Of a stretch of 64,000 bases of DNA, positions 11,953-19,931 are shown piece after piece. Location of the stretch: the NCBI RefSeq assembly GCF_022695515.1, contig NZ_JALDPT010000008.1, positions 80,115 through 144,114 on the forward strand, read 5' to 3'. How positions within the stretch are numbered: position 1 is the first letter of the stretch; each line of letters opens with the position of its first letter. A program made the position numbers and the translations under genes. The notes beneath the pieces are model-generated. The model did no database searches and was not told the origin of the DNA. It was given only the letters and a program-made list of their open reading frames with translations. The DNA is from Phenylobacterium aquaticum. GTDB taxonomy: Bacteria > Pseudomonadota > Alphaproteobacteria > Caulobacterales > Caulobacteraceae.

Positions 11953-12020
11953 GGGACATGATACCTATTTCCCCGCACGGTATCAGCCCGGCCAAGTCGG
12001 GAAATAAGGTATCATGTCCC
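11953..12020. repeat. Long imperfect hairpin element at the island edge
   Basis: Two arms of 21 and 22 bases (11953-11973 and 11999-12020, starting GGGACATGATACC in the arm sense) are reverse complements except for one extra T, and are separated by about 25 bases. They resemble the GGGACA...TGTCCC palindromes often associated with REP-associated tyrosine transposases. That comparison is from memory, and no transposase gene is adjacent. The element lies where base composition drops into the low-GC gene that follows. Confidence 0.75.
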
Positions 12021-12083
12021 CGATTTCCCCAATTTCCGAACGCAAGGCGCTACCCGTTTGGAATTCGTGCGAGGGCAACATCA

Positions 12084-13079
12084 GTGTCAAATCATCTTGC
12101 GAAACGCGTGCCTTGCCCAATCTGTCGTGGCAGATTCGACGGCCTTTGCTCTCCACTTGGCACTGACGGCCTAACTCAATTTTTCGACTGCGAGTCGTGC
12201 GGCCGCTTTGGGGTAACTCGAGAAGCTGACGATGATATTCTGTCGACGCTCGACCCCAATTCCATAGAACGCGCAATCATCTCACATCGAATTCGCACAA
12301 ACCAAGGGGGCCGGGGCCCAATTATTACCTTCGAAGCTCTCCGAGCAACTGCGGAGCTTAGATTGCCCAATCCTTCGCAACAGGTGACCAACTTACTTAG
12401 GTATATCGGAGATCGCGTACTCAAATCAGGCGAGCCAGTGTTACTCGACGAGGCGGCGGGACCGTGGATCGGATGCGCGTCGCATCAAGCTCTCACTCGC
12501 TTGATAGTGGCGGCGCAAGACAAGGGACTGGTCTCACCAGCTGGCACTGACAGCAGAACACGTGCGCACGGCGGCATAGTTACATCGACCTCATATGACC
12601 TCACCCTAGATGGCTGGGATCGGTACGAAGCAGAGCAAAAGGGGCTCACGCGCGGGTCCTATGGTTTTATGGCAATGAAATTCGGCGATCCCTCGCTCGA
12701 CGAATTGTCACGAAGCGTCATCAAGCCGCGCGTACGGACTGATTTAGGATATGATCTTGTCGATCTTCGCGATGTCGCGCGCGCCGGGATCATCGACAAT
12801 ATCATGCGCGCTCAAATTCGCGATGCAGCATTTGTTATTGTAGATCTAACTCACGACAATTCAGGCGCTTACTGGGAAGCGGGCTATGCTGAGGGCCTTG
12901 GCAAGCCGGTCATATACATCTGCGAACGAAACAAGTTTGATTTGGCGAAAACCCATTTCGACACCAACCATTGCACCACTGTGATCTGGGACTTGGAGGA
13001 CGATCTTGCCTTCGCAGATGGCCTGATCGCAACCATCCGTCGGTCGCTGAATCTATTCGCTAACAGCAACCCGAAATAG
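12084..13079 (+). CDS. Zinc-ribbon protein with nucleoside-deoxyribosyltransferase-like C-terminal domain
   Basis: This protein is about 331 residues. An N-terminal zinc ribbon (C11-x2-C14 and C36-x2-C39, PCPIC and CESC) is followed by a winged-helix-like region (about 130-195, ending YDLTLDGWDRYEAEQ). The C-terminal Rossmann-like domain (about 205-325) carries GFMAMKFGD, FVIVDLTHDNSGAYWEAGYAEGLGKPVIYI (in part) and HFDTNHCTTVIW. The DLTHDNSG...E.GYA.GLGKPVI pattern is that of nucleoside 2-deoxyribosyltransferase-like proteins, some of which are immune effectors. A GTG at 12084 is used because GAGGG lies eight bases before it; the longer ATG frame would begin inside the hairpin arm. GC is clearly below neighbouring genes. 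The exact function is unknown. Confidence 0.72.
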   Translation: MSNHLAKRVPCPICRGRFDGLCSPLGTDGLTQFFDCESCGRFGVTREADDDILSTLDPNSIERAIISHRIRTNQGGRGPIITFEALRATAELRLPNPSQQVTNLLRYIGDRVLKSGEPVLLDEAAGPWIGCASHQALTRLIVAAQDKGLVSPAGTDSRTRAHGGIVTSTSYDLTLDGWDRYEAEQKGLTRGSYGFMAMKFGDPSLDELSRSVIKPRVRTDLGYDLVDLRDVARAGIIDNIMRAQIRDAAFVIVDLTHDNSGAYWEAGYAEGLGKPVIYICERNKFDLAKTHFDTNHCTTVIWDLEDDLAFADGLIATIRRSLNLFANSNPK

Positions 13080-13156
13080 CTCAGCCGCTAGACTCTCTGT
13101 TAACTGTTGAGGTGGACGATCGATCTTGTCCTCGAATCTCAGATTGAGGTTTGAGT

Positions 13157-13888
13157 GTGGGAACTGGCAACATGTCAGACGTCCTCTCCCCTATTAGGTT
13201 CCGGACCCTGATCCGGATGGCCACGCGCCTCCTAACTGACGAAAGGTCGAACGAACCTGGGCGGACCCGGCTGTTCAATGGCGTGATTCTAAAAGCCTAT
13301 TCGGGTTTCGAGGCGATGTTGCGCGAACAGCATCTTGCGCTAGCGCCTGTGCCGCACGCCCTCGGCGACATCGCACGCAACCTCCCTGACAGGGAGATCG
13401 ATGCATGGGCCGCGACACATGAGCTCTGCAGCAAACTCCAAGCGATCGCAATTGAACGGGAAAGTGGCCGCGGCGAACGAGCCAGCCTCTACCAATTCTG
13501 CCTTGAGATTGACCGCGCCGGCTATCGGTTTGATGGCGACGGAACACTTCTAAATGGGGATGAGCGCCTAATATTGCGGTGCCTCATGACGCGCATCTGC
13601 ACTTACTTTAGAGTGAACGATGAATACAGGCATCTTTTCATAAATATATTAAACTACACTCGAGGTAGGGTCGAAAGCTGGATCATGACAGGCAAGCTGG
13701 ACCTGCGGTCGGTACTTAATGTGCGGCATGAAATCGAGCGCGGCCAAGAGAGAATGATCTCGGCGTGGACCGGAGTCTCCAGCGCCTTTGAACTACTGAA
13801 AATCTCCTTAGTGGACGACCTGAGGTTGAGCCTTCCTGCTCACGTCCGCCGAGAGTGGGAGGCGACGACGGCAATGCGGGCCGCCTGA
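13157..13888 (+). CDS. Protein of unknown family in a low-GC island
   Basis: This product is about 243 residues, with no family recognised. It is soluble, charged and predicted mostly helical, with an arginine-rich N-terminus, a CLEIDRAGYRF segment near the middle and long amphipathic helices in the second half. No transmembrane helix or catalytic motif was found. GTG at 13157 has GAGG at good spacing; ATG at 13172 is the alternative and lacks a clear ribosome site. It lies 77 bases downstream of the zinc-ribbon gene on the same strand and shares its lower GC and mixed codon use, so the two were probably acquired and are transcribed together. Confidence 0.6.
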   Translation: MGTGNMSDVLSPIRFRTLIRMATRLLTDERSNEPGRTRLFNGVILKAYSGFEAMLREQHLALAPVPHALGDIARNLPDREIDAWAATHELCSKLQAIAIERESGRGERASLYQFCLEIDRAGYRFDGDGTLLNGDERLILRCLMTRICTYFRVNDEYRHLFINILNYTRGRVESWIMTGKLDLRSVLNVRHEIERGQERMISAWTGVSSAFELLKISLVDDLRLSLPAHVRREWEATTAMRAA

Positions 13889-13979
13889 GGCAATCACAGT
13901 TTGAGTTGAGAGGTCTAGGGAACGTAACTCTTCAGCAGCTGAAACGCCTAGCCACCACCACACTTCACGCCCCCGCCCC

Positions 13980-14010
13980 GTTCGTGTGGTTCGTGTGGTT
14001 CGTGGTCAAA
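13980..14010 (+). repeat. Single GTTCGTG-unit intergenic repeat
   Basis: One copy of the dispersed repeat (three GTTCGTGTG-type units, then GTCAAA) lies between the convergent ends of the low-GC gene and the carboxylesterase. It belongs to the family clustered at 791-1112. Confidence 0.85.
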
Positions 14011-14069
14011 TTTCTTAGCGGCCTCGCAGCCCCCGCTGCCTACCCGGCAAGCTCCAGCGCCTAAACCCC

Positions 14070-15821
14070 CTACCCACACCGCCCCGCCGCCGCCCGGACC
14101 TCGGCGCTGTCCTTCGCCAGCCCCTGCAGGATCTGGCACCGCTGCTCATCCCCCTTCAGGCTCGGATCGGCCAGCAGGTCGCCCGCGATCCGCGCCGGGC
14201 TTTCGTGGTCGACGATCATCCGCACCCCGCCGCCGGCCGCGCTGTCGAACACCATCAGGTTGGTCGCGCCCGGCGCGGCCGACCAGGTCTTCCACTCCGG
14301 CAGCGTCCCATCCACGCCCCGCCCCGGCGCGCCGGTCGCGGCGAAATTGGCCCAGTAGCTCATCATCGTGTCCGACAGCGCGATCCGCCCCGGCGCATTG
14401 TCCTTGTTGAAGGCCAGGGGATCGAAGGCGCCCAACAGCTTGAAGTGGCCGAACACGAAGGGGATCTCCAGGCTGTGGCCGGCGCCCAGGAGCTGGCCCA
14501 GATCGGTCACCAGGATCTTGCCCTCCTCCTTCCAGTCGAAGCGATAGGTCCAGACCTGGGTCTGGCCGCCGGCGACCATGCGGGCGGCCGGCGTGTCCAC
14601 GGCGTTGGAGCGCCACATGCGGCTCGGATAGAGCGAGGCCGCCTCATAGAAGGCCGGGTCGCGGGCGATCGGCAGCTTGCCGGCGACATAGGTCACGAAC
14701 TTCGGATTGAGCGCGTTGAACAGCTTCATCTCGTCGTGATTGGTCCCGGTGATCACCGGCACGGCGTTGTAGTGGGCCGGGTTGTCCAGGCCGGAATCCA
14801 GCCCCGCGGCCGGGATCACCACCCCGTCGGCGATCAGGCGGAAGGGGTCGAGCTGGCGCGTCTCGGTCTTGTAGGCGTCGAAGATCGCGCTGACCGGCGC
14901 GGCGCGCAGGGCCTCCGCCGTCACCGGCTTGCCGTCGCCGACCAGCTTTCCGCCGATCTTCAGGCCCCCCTCCGGCCGGTCGCCGGTGTCGCCTTCGGCG
15001 AGCGCGAGGGGCTCGGACTTGAAGCCGCCGGACTGGACGATGGCGCGGTGGAACAGCCCCTTGGCGCGGGGGCTGGTCAGCAGGGTCGCGACGTTCTGGC
15101 CCCCGGCGCTCTCGCCGAAGATGGTCACCCGGCCGGTGTCGCCGCCGAAGGCCGCGCCATTGGCCTGGATCCACTCCAGCGCCCGGATCTGGTCCAGGGT
15201 TCCGAAATTGACCGAGGCGTCATCGGGCATGGCGCCGCCTTCGCGCAGGGCCGGATGGGCGAACCAGCCGAGCGCGCCGAGGCGGTACTGCACCACCACG
15301 ACCACCACCTTGAACCGGGCGGCGAGCGCCGATCCGTCATACTGCTCGGCCCGGCCCCAGGTGTTGGAGCCGCCATGGATCCACATCATGATCGGCAGCT
15401 TCGCCTTGGCGGCCGCCTCGGCGCTCATCGGCGGGGCGTAGACGTCGAGATAGAGGCAGTCCTCCTGGCCGGCGATCTGGCCGAACTTCTCCTTGCCCAC
15501 CCCGTCCAGGGCGCTCAGCTGCTGGGGGCACCAGGGGGCGGGCGTGGTGGAGACGCGGGTCGCCGTCCAGGGCTCGGCCGGCCGCGGCGCCCGCCAGCGG
15601 AGGGGCCCCACCGGCGGCTTGGCGAACGGAATGGCCCGCCAGGCCTGGGCGCCGGTCTCGGCGTCCACATAGCCCACCAGGGGTCCGTCCTTCAGCACCC
15701 GCGCCGTGGCGGCATCGGCGACGCGTTCCACGGCGGAGGCCTTGGCGGGCGGCTGCGCCAGGGCGGCGACCGCGCCCGCGGCCAGCACACATCCCGCGAC
15801 CCATGAGACCAGGCGCTTCAT
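14070..15821 (-). CDS. Secreted type-B carboxylesterase
   Basis: This 583-residue protein has a signal peptide (about 1-23) and the carboxylesterase/lipase (alpha/beta hydrolase) fold. GESAGGQNVATLL holds the nucleophilic serine. An oxyanion-hole region reads MMWIHGGSNTWG, and the C-terminal GAGHSLEIPFVFGHF carries the catalytic histidine. The YRLGALGWFAHP segment is also family-typical. It hydrolyses carboxylic esters in the periplasm or outside the cell; the substrate is unknown. It stands alone, with repeat-filled gaps at both ends. Start and length are normal for the family. Confidence 0.93.
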   Translation of the reverse strand: MKRLVSWVAGCVLAAGAVAALAQPPAKASAVERVADAATARVLKDGPLVGYVDAETGAQAWRAIPFAKPPVGPLRWRAPRPAEPWTATRVSTTPAPWCPQQLSALDGVGKEKFGQIAGQEDCLYLDVYAPPMSAEAAAKAKLPIMMWIHGGSNTWGRAEQYDGSALAARFKVVVVVVQYRLGALGWFAHPALREGGAMPDDASVNFGTLDQIRALEWIQANGAAFGGDTGRVTIFGESAGGQNVATLLTSPRAKGLFHRAIVQSGGFKSEPLALAEGDTGDRPEGGLKIGGKLVGDGKPVTAEALRAAPVSAIFDAYKTETRQLDPFRLIADGVVIPAAGLDSGLDNPAHYNAVPVITGTNHDEMKLFNALNPKFVTYVAGKLPIARDPAFYEAASLYPSRMWRSNAVDTPAARMVAGGQTQVWTYRFDWKEEGKILVTDLGQLLGAGHSLEIPFVFGHFKLLGAFDPLAFNKDNAPGRIALSDTMMSYWANFAATGAPGRGVDGTLPEWKTWSAAPGATNLMVFDSAAGGGVRMIVDHESPARIAGDLLADPSLKGDEQRCQILQGLAKDSAEVRAAAGRCG

Positions 15822-15921
15822 GACATCCCCCCGTTGTTTGTTGCCTGGAGAGATAGGGGCTTTGGCCGCCCGCGTCGAACGGGAAACCCGGGATCTGCCG
15901 CGCGGCCGACATGTCGCAAGA

Positions 15922-16256
15922 TTGGTCCACGAACCACACGAGCAGGCTGCGCACCCCTGATCCGGTCAGGCGCGCCAGAGTTGCTCCCCTCTTGGGGACC
16001 GTTGCAATAAGCCCCTCCCCCTTGCGGGGAGGGGTTGGGGTGGGGGTGCTAGCTGGGCGTAGGTAGGTTCGAAGGCTGAAATTCCGAAGTGAAGTCAAAG
16101 AGCTTCGGCGCTAACCCCCCTCACCCTACCCTCTCCCCGCAAGGGGGAGAGGGGCGCAAACCGGCAAGCGCGGAATTACGCAGCGGTCCCCAAGAGGGGA
16201 GCAACTTGGCCGCGCCCACGCCTCCGTTCGTGTGGTTCGTGTGGTTCGTGGACAAA
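15922..16256. repeat. Composite repeat region: both intergenic repeat families as inverted pairs
   Basis: The 536-base gap between the divergent esterase and channel genes contains two repeat families nested as inverted pairs. GTTCGTG-unit copies lie at 15922-15943 (minus strand, truncated) and 16225-16256 (plus). Between them, CCCC...GGGG palindromes lie at 16012-16050 and 16114-16154, in opposite orientation. The whole block could fold into a large nested stem. An ATG near 16318 opens no usable frame. Apart from the leaders of the two flanking genes, nothing else was recognised. Confidence 0.8.
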
Positions 16257-16357
16257 TCCTTCGCAGCCCGCCCCATTTCCCGCCCCCCGCCTTGCCCCGC
16301 CGCCTACGGTTGAGCCATGCTCAAGCTTGGTGGTTCGCGTAGCGGGGGCGGTCTGGC

Positions 16358-17395
16358 GTGGGTGGGGTTCGGCGGTTCTGGCGGCTGGTGGCCGCGATGG
16401 CGGCGCTGTTCGCGGCGCCCGGTCTGGCGCTCGCCGCGCCGCACCTGCCGGCCAAGCCCGAGGGCGCGCTGAAGGGCGTCTATGTCCCGGTCGAGACGCC
16501 GCCCAAGACCGCCGAGATCGTCAAGGTCGGCTTCTATCCGCAGTCGGTCTACCAGCTGGATATGGCCAGCAACACCTACTACGTCGACACCTATGTCTGG
16601 CTGCGCTGGACGGGCGCCATCGACCCGACCGGCACCATCGAATTCACCAACATGGGCGACGAATGGGGCAAGCAGCAGGAGGCGATCCTGCCCGAGCCCG
16701 AGACCCTGAAGGACGGCTCCAAGTACCAGATCTTCCGCATCGAGGGCCGCTTCGTGCAGCCCTTCTCGCTGGCCGACTATCCCCTGGACCGGCAGCATCT
16801 CTCGATCTTGGTCGAGGACACCACCAACAGCTCAGACGCGCTGGCCTATGTGATCGACCGGGCCGACAGCGGTATGGGCCGCACCCTGCAGGTGCCGGGC
16901 TGGAAGCTGAACGGCTGGACGGCCGAGACCTTCCGCCACGACTATGGCTCGGCGCTGGGCGAGGGCGGCGCGGCCACCGCCTATTCCGGCGCCCGGTTCA
17001 GCATCGACATCACCCGGCCCCTGAGCTTCTTCTACTGGAAGCTGCTGCTGCCCCTGTTCATCGTGCTGGTCGCCGCCCTGTCGGCCCTGATGATCGGCCC
17101 GCTGGAGCTGGAGGTGCGCACCGCCCTCCCGGCCGGGGCGCTGCTGACCGCCGTGTTCCTGCAGAAGAGCTATTCCGACGGCCTGCCTGACCTCGGCTAT
17201 CTGATCCTGATGGATAAGATTTATCTGGTCGCCTACGCCCTGATCCTGCTCACCCTCATCCGGGTGATCGTCGCCAATCCCCGCGGCGCCGATGAGGCGC
17301 AGGCCATCGCGGTGCAGAAGGCCGACCGCCGCCTGCTGGCCGCCATGCTGGCCACCTTCGCCGCCTCCACCGCCCTGCTCATCGGCCTGAGGTGA
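16358..17395 (+). CDS. Prokaryotic pentameric ligand-gated ion channel (Cys-loop family homologue)
   Basis: This 345-residue protein has a signal peptide (about 1-27) and an extracellular ligand-binding domain containing YPLDRQHLSILVED, the counterpart of the Cys-loop (no paired cysteines, as in GLIC). Four transmembrane helices follow. M1 begins after RPLSFFYWKLLLPLF, M2 lies within VRTALPAGALLTAVFLQ, M3 in LILMDKIYLVAYALILL, and M4 at the C-terminus. It should form a homopentameric channel in the inner membrane with its binding domain in the periplasm. Ligand and ion selectivity cannot be read off. GTG at 16358 is used because it completes the signal peptide; ATG at 16397 would truncate it. 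Confidence 0.9.
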   Translation: MGGVRRFWRLVAAMAALFAAPGLALAAPHLPAKPEGALKGVYVPVETPPKTAEIVKVGFYPQSVYQLDMASNTYYVDTYVWLRWTGAIDPTGTIEFTNMGDEWGKQQEAILPEPETLKDGSKYQIFRIEGRFVQPFSLADYPLDRQHLSILVEDTTNSSDALAYVIDRADSGMGRTLQVPGWKLNGWTAETFRHDYGSALGEGGAATAYSGARFSIDITRPLSFFYWKLLLPLFIVLVAALSALMIGPLELEVRTALPAGALLTAVFLQKSYSDGLPDLGYLILMDKIYLVAYALILLTLIRVIVANPRGADEAQAIAVQKADRRLLAAMLATFAASTALLIGLR

Positions 17396-17415
17396 CGACT
17401 CCGATGGCGAGCTTG

Positions 17416-17458
17416 CAACAAACTAATATATTGTTTTAATTCATTATTTTATAATTCA
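17416..17458. other. Unusually AT-rich patch downstream of the channel gene
   Basis: About 43 bases are almost entirely A/T (ATATATTGTTTTAATTCATT and onward) in otherwise GC-rich DNA, just after the channel stop codon. The following 115 bases up to the Nramp stop contain no convincing gene. The patch may be a recombination or insertion scar, or a factor-dependent termination region. No inverted repeat was found that would prove either. Confidence 0.5.
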
Positions 17459-17577
17459 CGCCACGCCGAACTCAGTCGTCCATGTTGACGTCAAACGCCC
17501 GTCGAAACAGGTCGGCGATTTCGCCGGGGCCATGAGACAATGCCCCCAGGTCCTTCTCATCGTGAGGTCAGGCGCGC

Positions 17578-18858
17578 CTAGCCGCTGCGGGCGAACTGGC
17601 TGAACATCACCGCCGAGGCGACGGCCATGATCGCCACCGCCGCCCAGCCCACGGTCCGCTGCAGGGGGGTGGCGATGAACCCGCCCATGATCGTCCGGGC
17701 CGTGGCGACCAGCATGATCACCACCATCAGCGGGACGGCGATCACGCCATTCACGACCGCGCTCCAGAACAGGGCCTGGATCGGGTCGAGGGGCGAATAG
17801 CTCAGCGCCAGGCCGGCCAGGATCGCCACGGCGATGACGCCGTAGAACCCCTGGGCGTCGCTGAACCGCCGCTCCAGTCCCTCCTTCCAGCCCAGCGCCT
17901 CGGACAGCGCATAGGCCGCCGAGCCGGCCAGTGTGGGGATGGCCAGGAGGCCGGTGCCGATGATGCCCAGGGCGAACAGGGCGAAGGCGAAGTCGCCGGC
18001 GATGGGGCGCAGCGCATTGGCCGCCTGCCCCGCCGTCTGGATCTGGGTCACGCCGGCGGCGTGCAGGGTCACCGCCGTCGACAGGATGATGAAGAAGGCG
18101 ATCAGGTTGGAGAAGGCCATGCCGACATAGGTGTCCCAGCCGATCCGCTGCAGGGCCGCCGGCGCCTCGGCGGGCGCCTGGGTCAGGGGGTGCTCGCCGG
18201 CCGGGGCGATGTCCTCGACCTCTTCCGAGGCCTGCCAGAAGAACAGGTAGGGGCTGATCGTGGTGCCGAACACCGCCACCACCAGGGTCGCCTCCTCGGC
18301 GGAGAACTTGAGCTTCGGCATGACGGTGGCGTGCAGCACCGCGAGCCAGGGAACATGGACGATGAAGGCCACGGCGACATAGGCGAACAGGGCGAGCGTC
18401 AGCCACTTCAGGAGCCGCACATAGCGGTGGTAGGGCACGAAGACCTGCAGAGCCAGGGTCACCAGGGCGAAGCCCGCCGTGTAGAGGTGCTGGTCCCCGC
18501 CGATCACCAGGGCGGCCGCCTCGCCCATCGAGGCGAGGTCTGCGGCGATGTTGAGGATGTTGGCGATCAGCAGCAGGCCGACCACCCCGACGACGATCCA
18601 GGGCGGGAAGACGCGCTGGATATTGGCCGCCAGGCCGCGACCGCTGACCCGTCCGATGCGGGCGCAGACCGACTGGAAGGCGGCCATGAAGGGATAGGTC
18701 AGGACCACGGTCCACAGCATCTGCAGGCCGAAGCCGGCCCCGGCCTGGGAATAGGTGGCGATGCCGCTGGGGTCGTCGTCCGCAGCCCCGGTGATCAGGC
18801 CGGGTCCGAGCGCTGTGAAGGGGTTGAAGCGGCGGGGGCGTCCGGTGCGGTCGGTCAC
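17578..18858 (-). CDS. Nramp-family metal ion transporter, divergent motif type
   Basis: This 426-residue protein has about 11 transmembrane helices of the Nramp/LeuT fold. The helix-1 motif reads GPGLITGAADDDPSGIATYS, so DPSG replaces the DPGN of classical Nramp. The helix-6 motif reads FGTTISPYLFFWQASEEVED rather than the classical MPH. These changes alter metal-coordinating positions, so manganese/iron uptake should not be assumed; a hard-ion substrate such as magnesium, as in Nramp-related magnesium transporters, is possible. GTG at 18858 is chosen because AGAGGG lies four bases before it. A longer frame to 18987 adds only a charged tail. Confidence 0.85.
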   Translation of the reverse strand: MTDRTGRPRRFNPFTALGPGLITGAADDDPSGIATYSQAGAGFGLQMLWTVVLTYPFMAAFQSVCARIGRVSGRGLAANIQRVFPPWIVVGVVGLLLIANILNIAADLASMGEAAALVIGGDQHLYTAGFALVTLALQVFVPYHRYVRLLKWLTLALFAYVAVAFIVHVPWLAVLHATVMPKLKFSAEEATLVVAVFGTTISPYLFFWQASEEVEDIAPAGEHPLTQAPAEAPAALQRIGWDTYVGMAFSNLIAFFIILSTAVTLHAAGVTQIQTAGQAANALRPIAGDFAFALFALGIIGTGLLAIPTLAGSAAYALSEALGWKEGLERRFSDAQGFYGVIAVAILAGLALSYSPLDPIQALFWSAVVNGVIAVPLMVVIMLVATARTIMGGFIATPLQRTVGWAAVAIMAVASAVMFSQFARSG

Positions 18859-19129
18859 AAAACCCTCTGGCAGGCGCGAGGAACCCAGTCGGCCGAACCC
18901 TTGCCCAGGGGCGCGGCGGATGTCGAGCGGCGAGCGCCTTTTTGACGCGAGCGTCAGATCATTGACCCGTCCGCGTTCGGAGCGCACTGTCGGGTCAGTG
19001 CCCAGCTTTGGCGGGCGCGGATAGGGCGCGCGCCGGCGGCCCTCAAGACCAGCCGGTCACGCCCTTTCGGGCGCCCGTCGCAGACTGGGACAGAGGCATC
19101 GACCTCCAATCAGAATGCGAGGGAACGTT

Positions 19130-19297
19130 ATGCAGTCAGAGACCGGCCAAGAGGCCGAAGTCCATCATCATCGTAAGGGCCACCTTCTGGAGCGCTTCGA
19201 AGGCGCGACAGACTTGCTGGTGGTCGGGATCATCATCGCGCTTGGCGCCGCAATGCTGATTGGCCTGCTCACCGCCCAGGGCCACGTCACCTGGTAG
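19130..19297 (+). CDS. Small single-pass membrane protein
   Basis: This 55-residue protein has a histidine-rich, charged N-terminus (EAEVHHHRKGH) followed by one transmembrane helix (DLLVVGIIIALGAAMLIGLL) and a short tail. GAGGGAA lies four bases before the ATG, which supports translation. It overlaps the convergent acetyltransferase gene by 11 bases. No family was recognised. The histidine cluster beside an Nramp-type transporter could hint at metal handling, but that is only suggestive. Confidence 0.6.
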   Translation: MQSETGQEAEVHHHRKGHLLERFEGATDLLVVGIIIALGAAMLIGLLTAQGHVTW

Positions 19298-19829
19298 GCG
19301 GCGCGTCCTCGTCAAGCCGGCGCGCCAGGACCAGATCGTCATAGACCTGCGCGCCCACCTGAAACTTGCGAACGCCCGCCCGGGCGAACCCCTGGCGGGC
19401 GTAGAAGTCCATGGCGAGCTGGTTCTCGCCATAGACCCCTAGCAGCAGGCGCCGGAAGCCCCCGGCGCGCGCCGCCTCGACCACCGCGCGCATCAACGCC
19501 GCCCCGGTCCCGCCGCCGTGAAACCGGTGCAGCAGATAGAGCCGCTTGAGCTCGACATCCCCCGGCTGGTCCGCGCCCGGCAGATCCGGCGGGCTCATCA
19601 CCGCATAGCCGACCAGCGCCCCGCCCGGCGCCACCTCGGCCCCCCAGATCCGATAGGCCGGATCGGCCAGCCAGGCCGCGTAACGCGCCTCGCCATGCTC
19701 GTGGGCGCAATGCAGGGCGATGTCCCCCGCCGGCAGGCTGTCGGCGTAGCTCTGCAGGAAGGTCGCCTGGCCCACCAGGGCGAGGGCCGCGGCGTCGGCG
19801 GGGCCGCAGGGGCGGATCGTGATCGTCAT
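19287..19829 (-). CDS. GNAT-family N-acetyltransferase
   Basis: This 180-residue protein starts with the usual TITIRPCGPADAAAL strand-helix opening. The acetyl-CoA-binding motif is ELKRLYLLHRFHGGGTGAALM (around residues 95-115), with the Q/RxxGxG/A loop present as HGGGTGA. The C-terminal motif B region reads LLGVYGENQLAMDFYARQGF. The acceptor is unknown. The gene is monocistronic and ends convergently with the small membrane protein. Confidence 0.9.
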   Translation of the reverse strand: MTITIRPCGPADAAALALVGQATFLQSYADSLPAGDIALHCAHEHGEARYAAWLADPAYRIWGAEVAPGGALVGYAVMSPPDLPGADQPGDVELKRLYLLHRFHGGGTGAALMRAVVEAARAGGFRRLLLGVYGENQLAMDFYARQGFARAGVRKFQVGAQVYDDLVLARRLDEDAPPTR

Positions 19830-19931
19830 GCCCCGGCTCTAGCACAGCCATGGCCGCTTTGAAGCTGGGCAAGGGCGGAGCTCTCGGCTAGGCGTGAAGC
19901 AAGCAGGTTATCAACGATAAGGGGAAACGAC

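Noticed and set aside
11748..12083. Longer N-terminus for the zinc-ribbon protein (ATG 11958 or before)
   Set aside because: It would begin inside the hairpin or the antitoxin gene; GTG at 12084 has a good ribosome site directly before the zinc ribbon.
17460..17575. Possible gene remnant on the minus strand (reading DLGALSHGPGEIADLFRRAFD)
   Set aside because: Only about 30 codons between stops, without a start or recognised family; it may be a relic but is not supportable.
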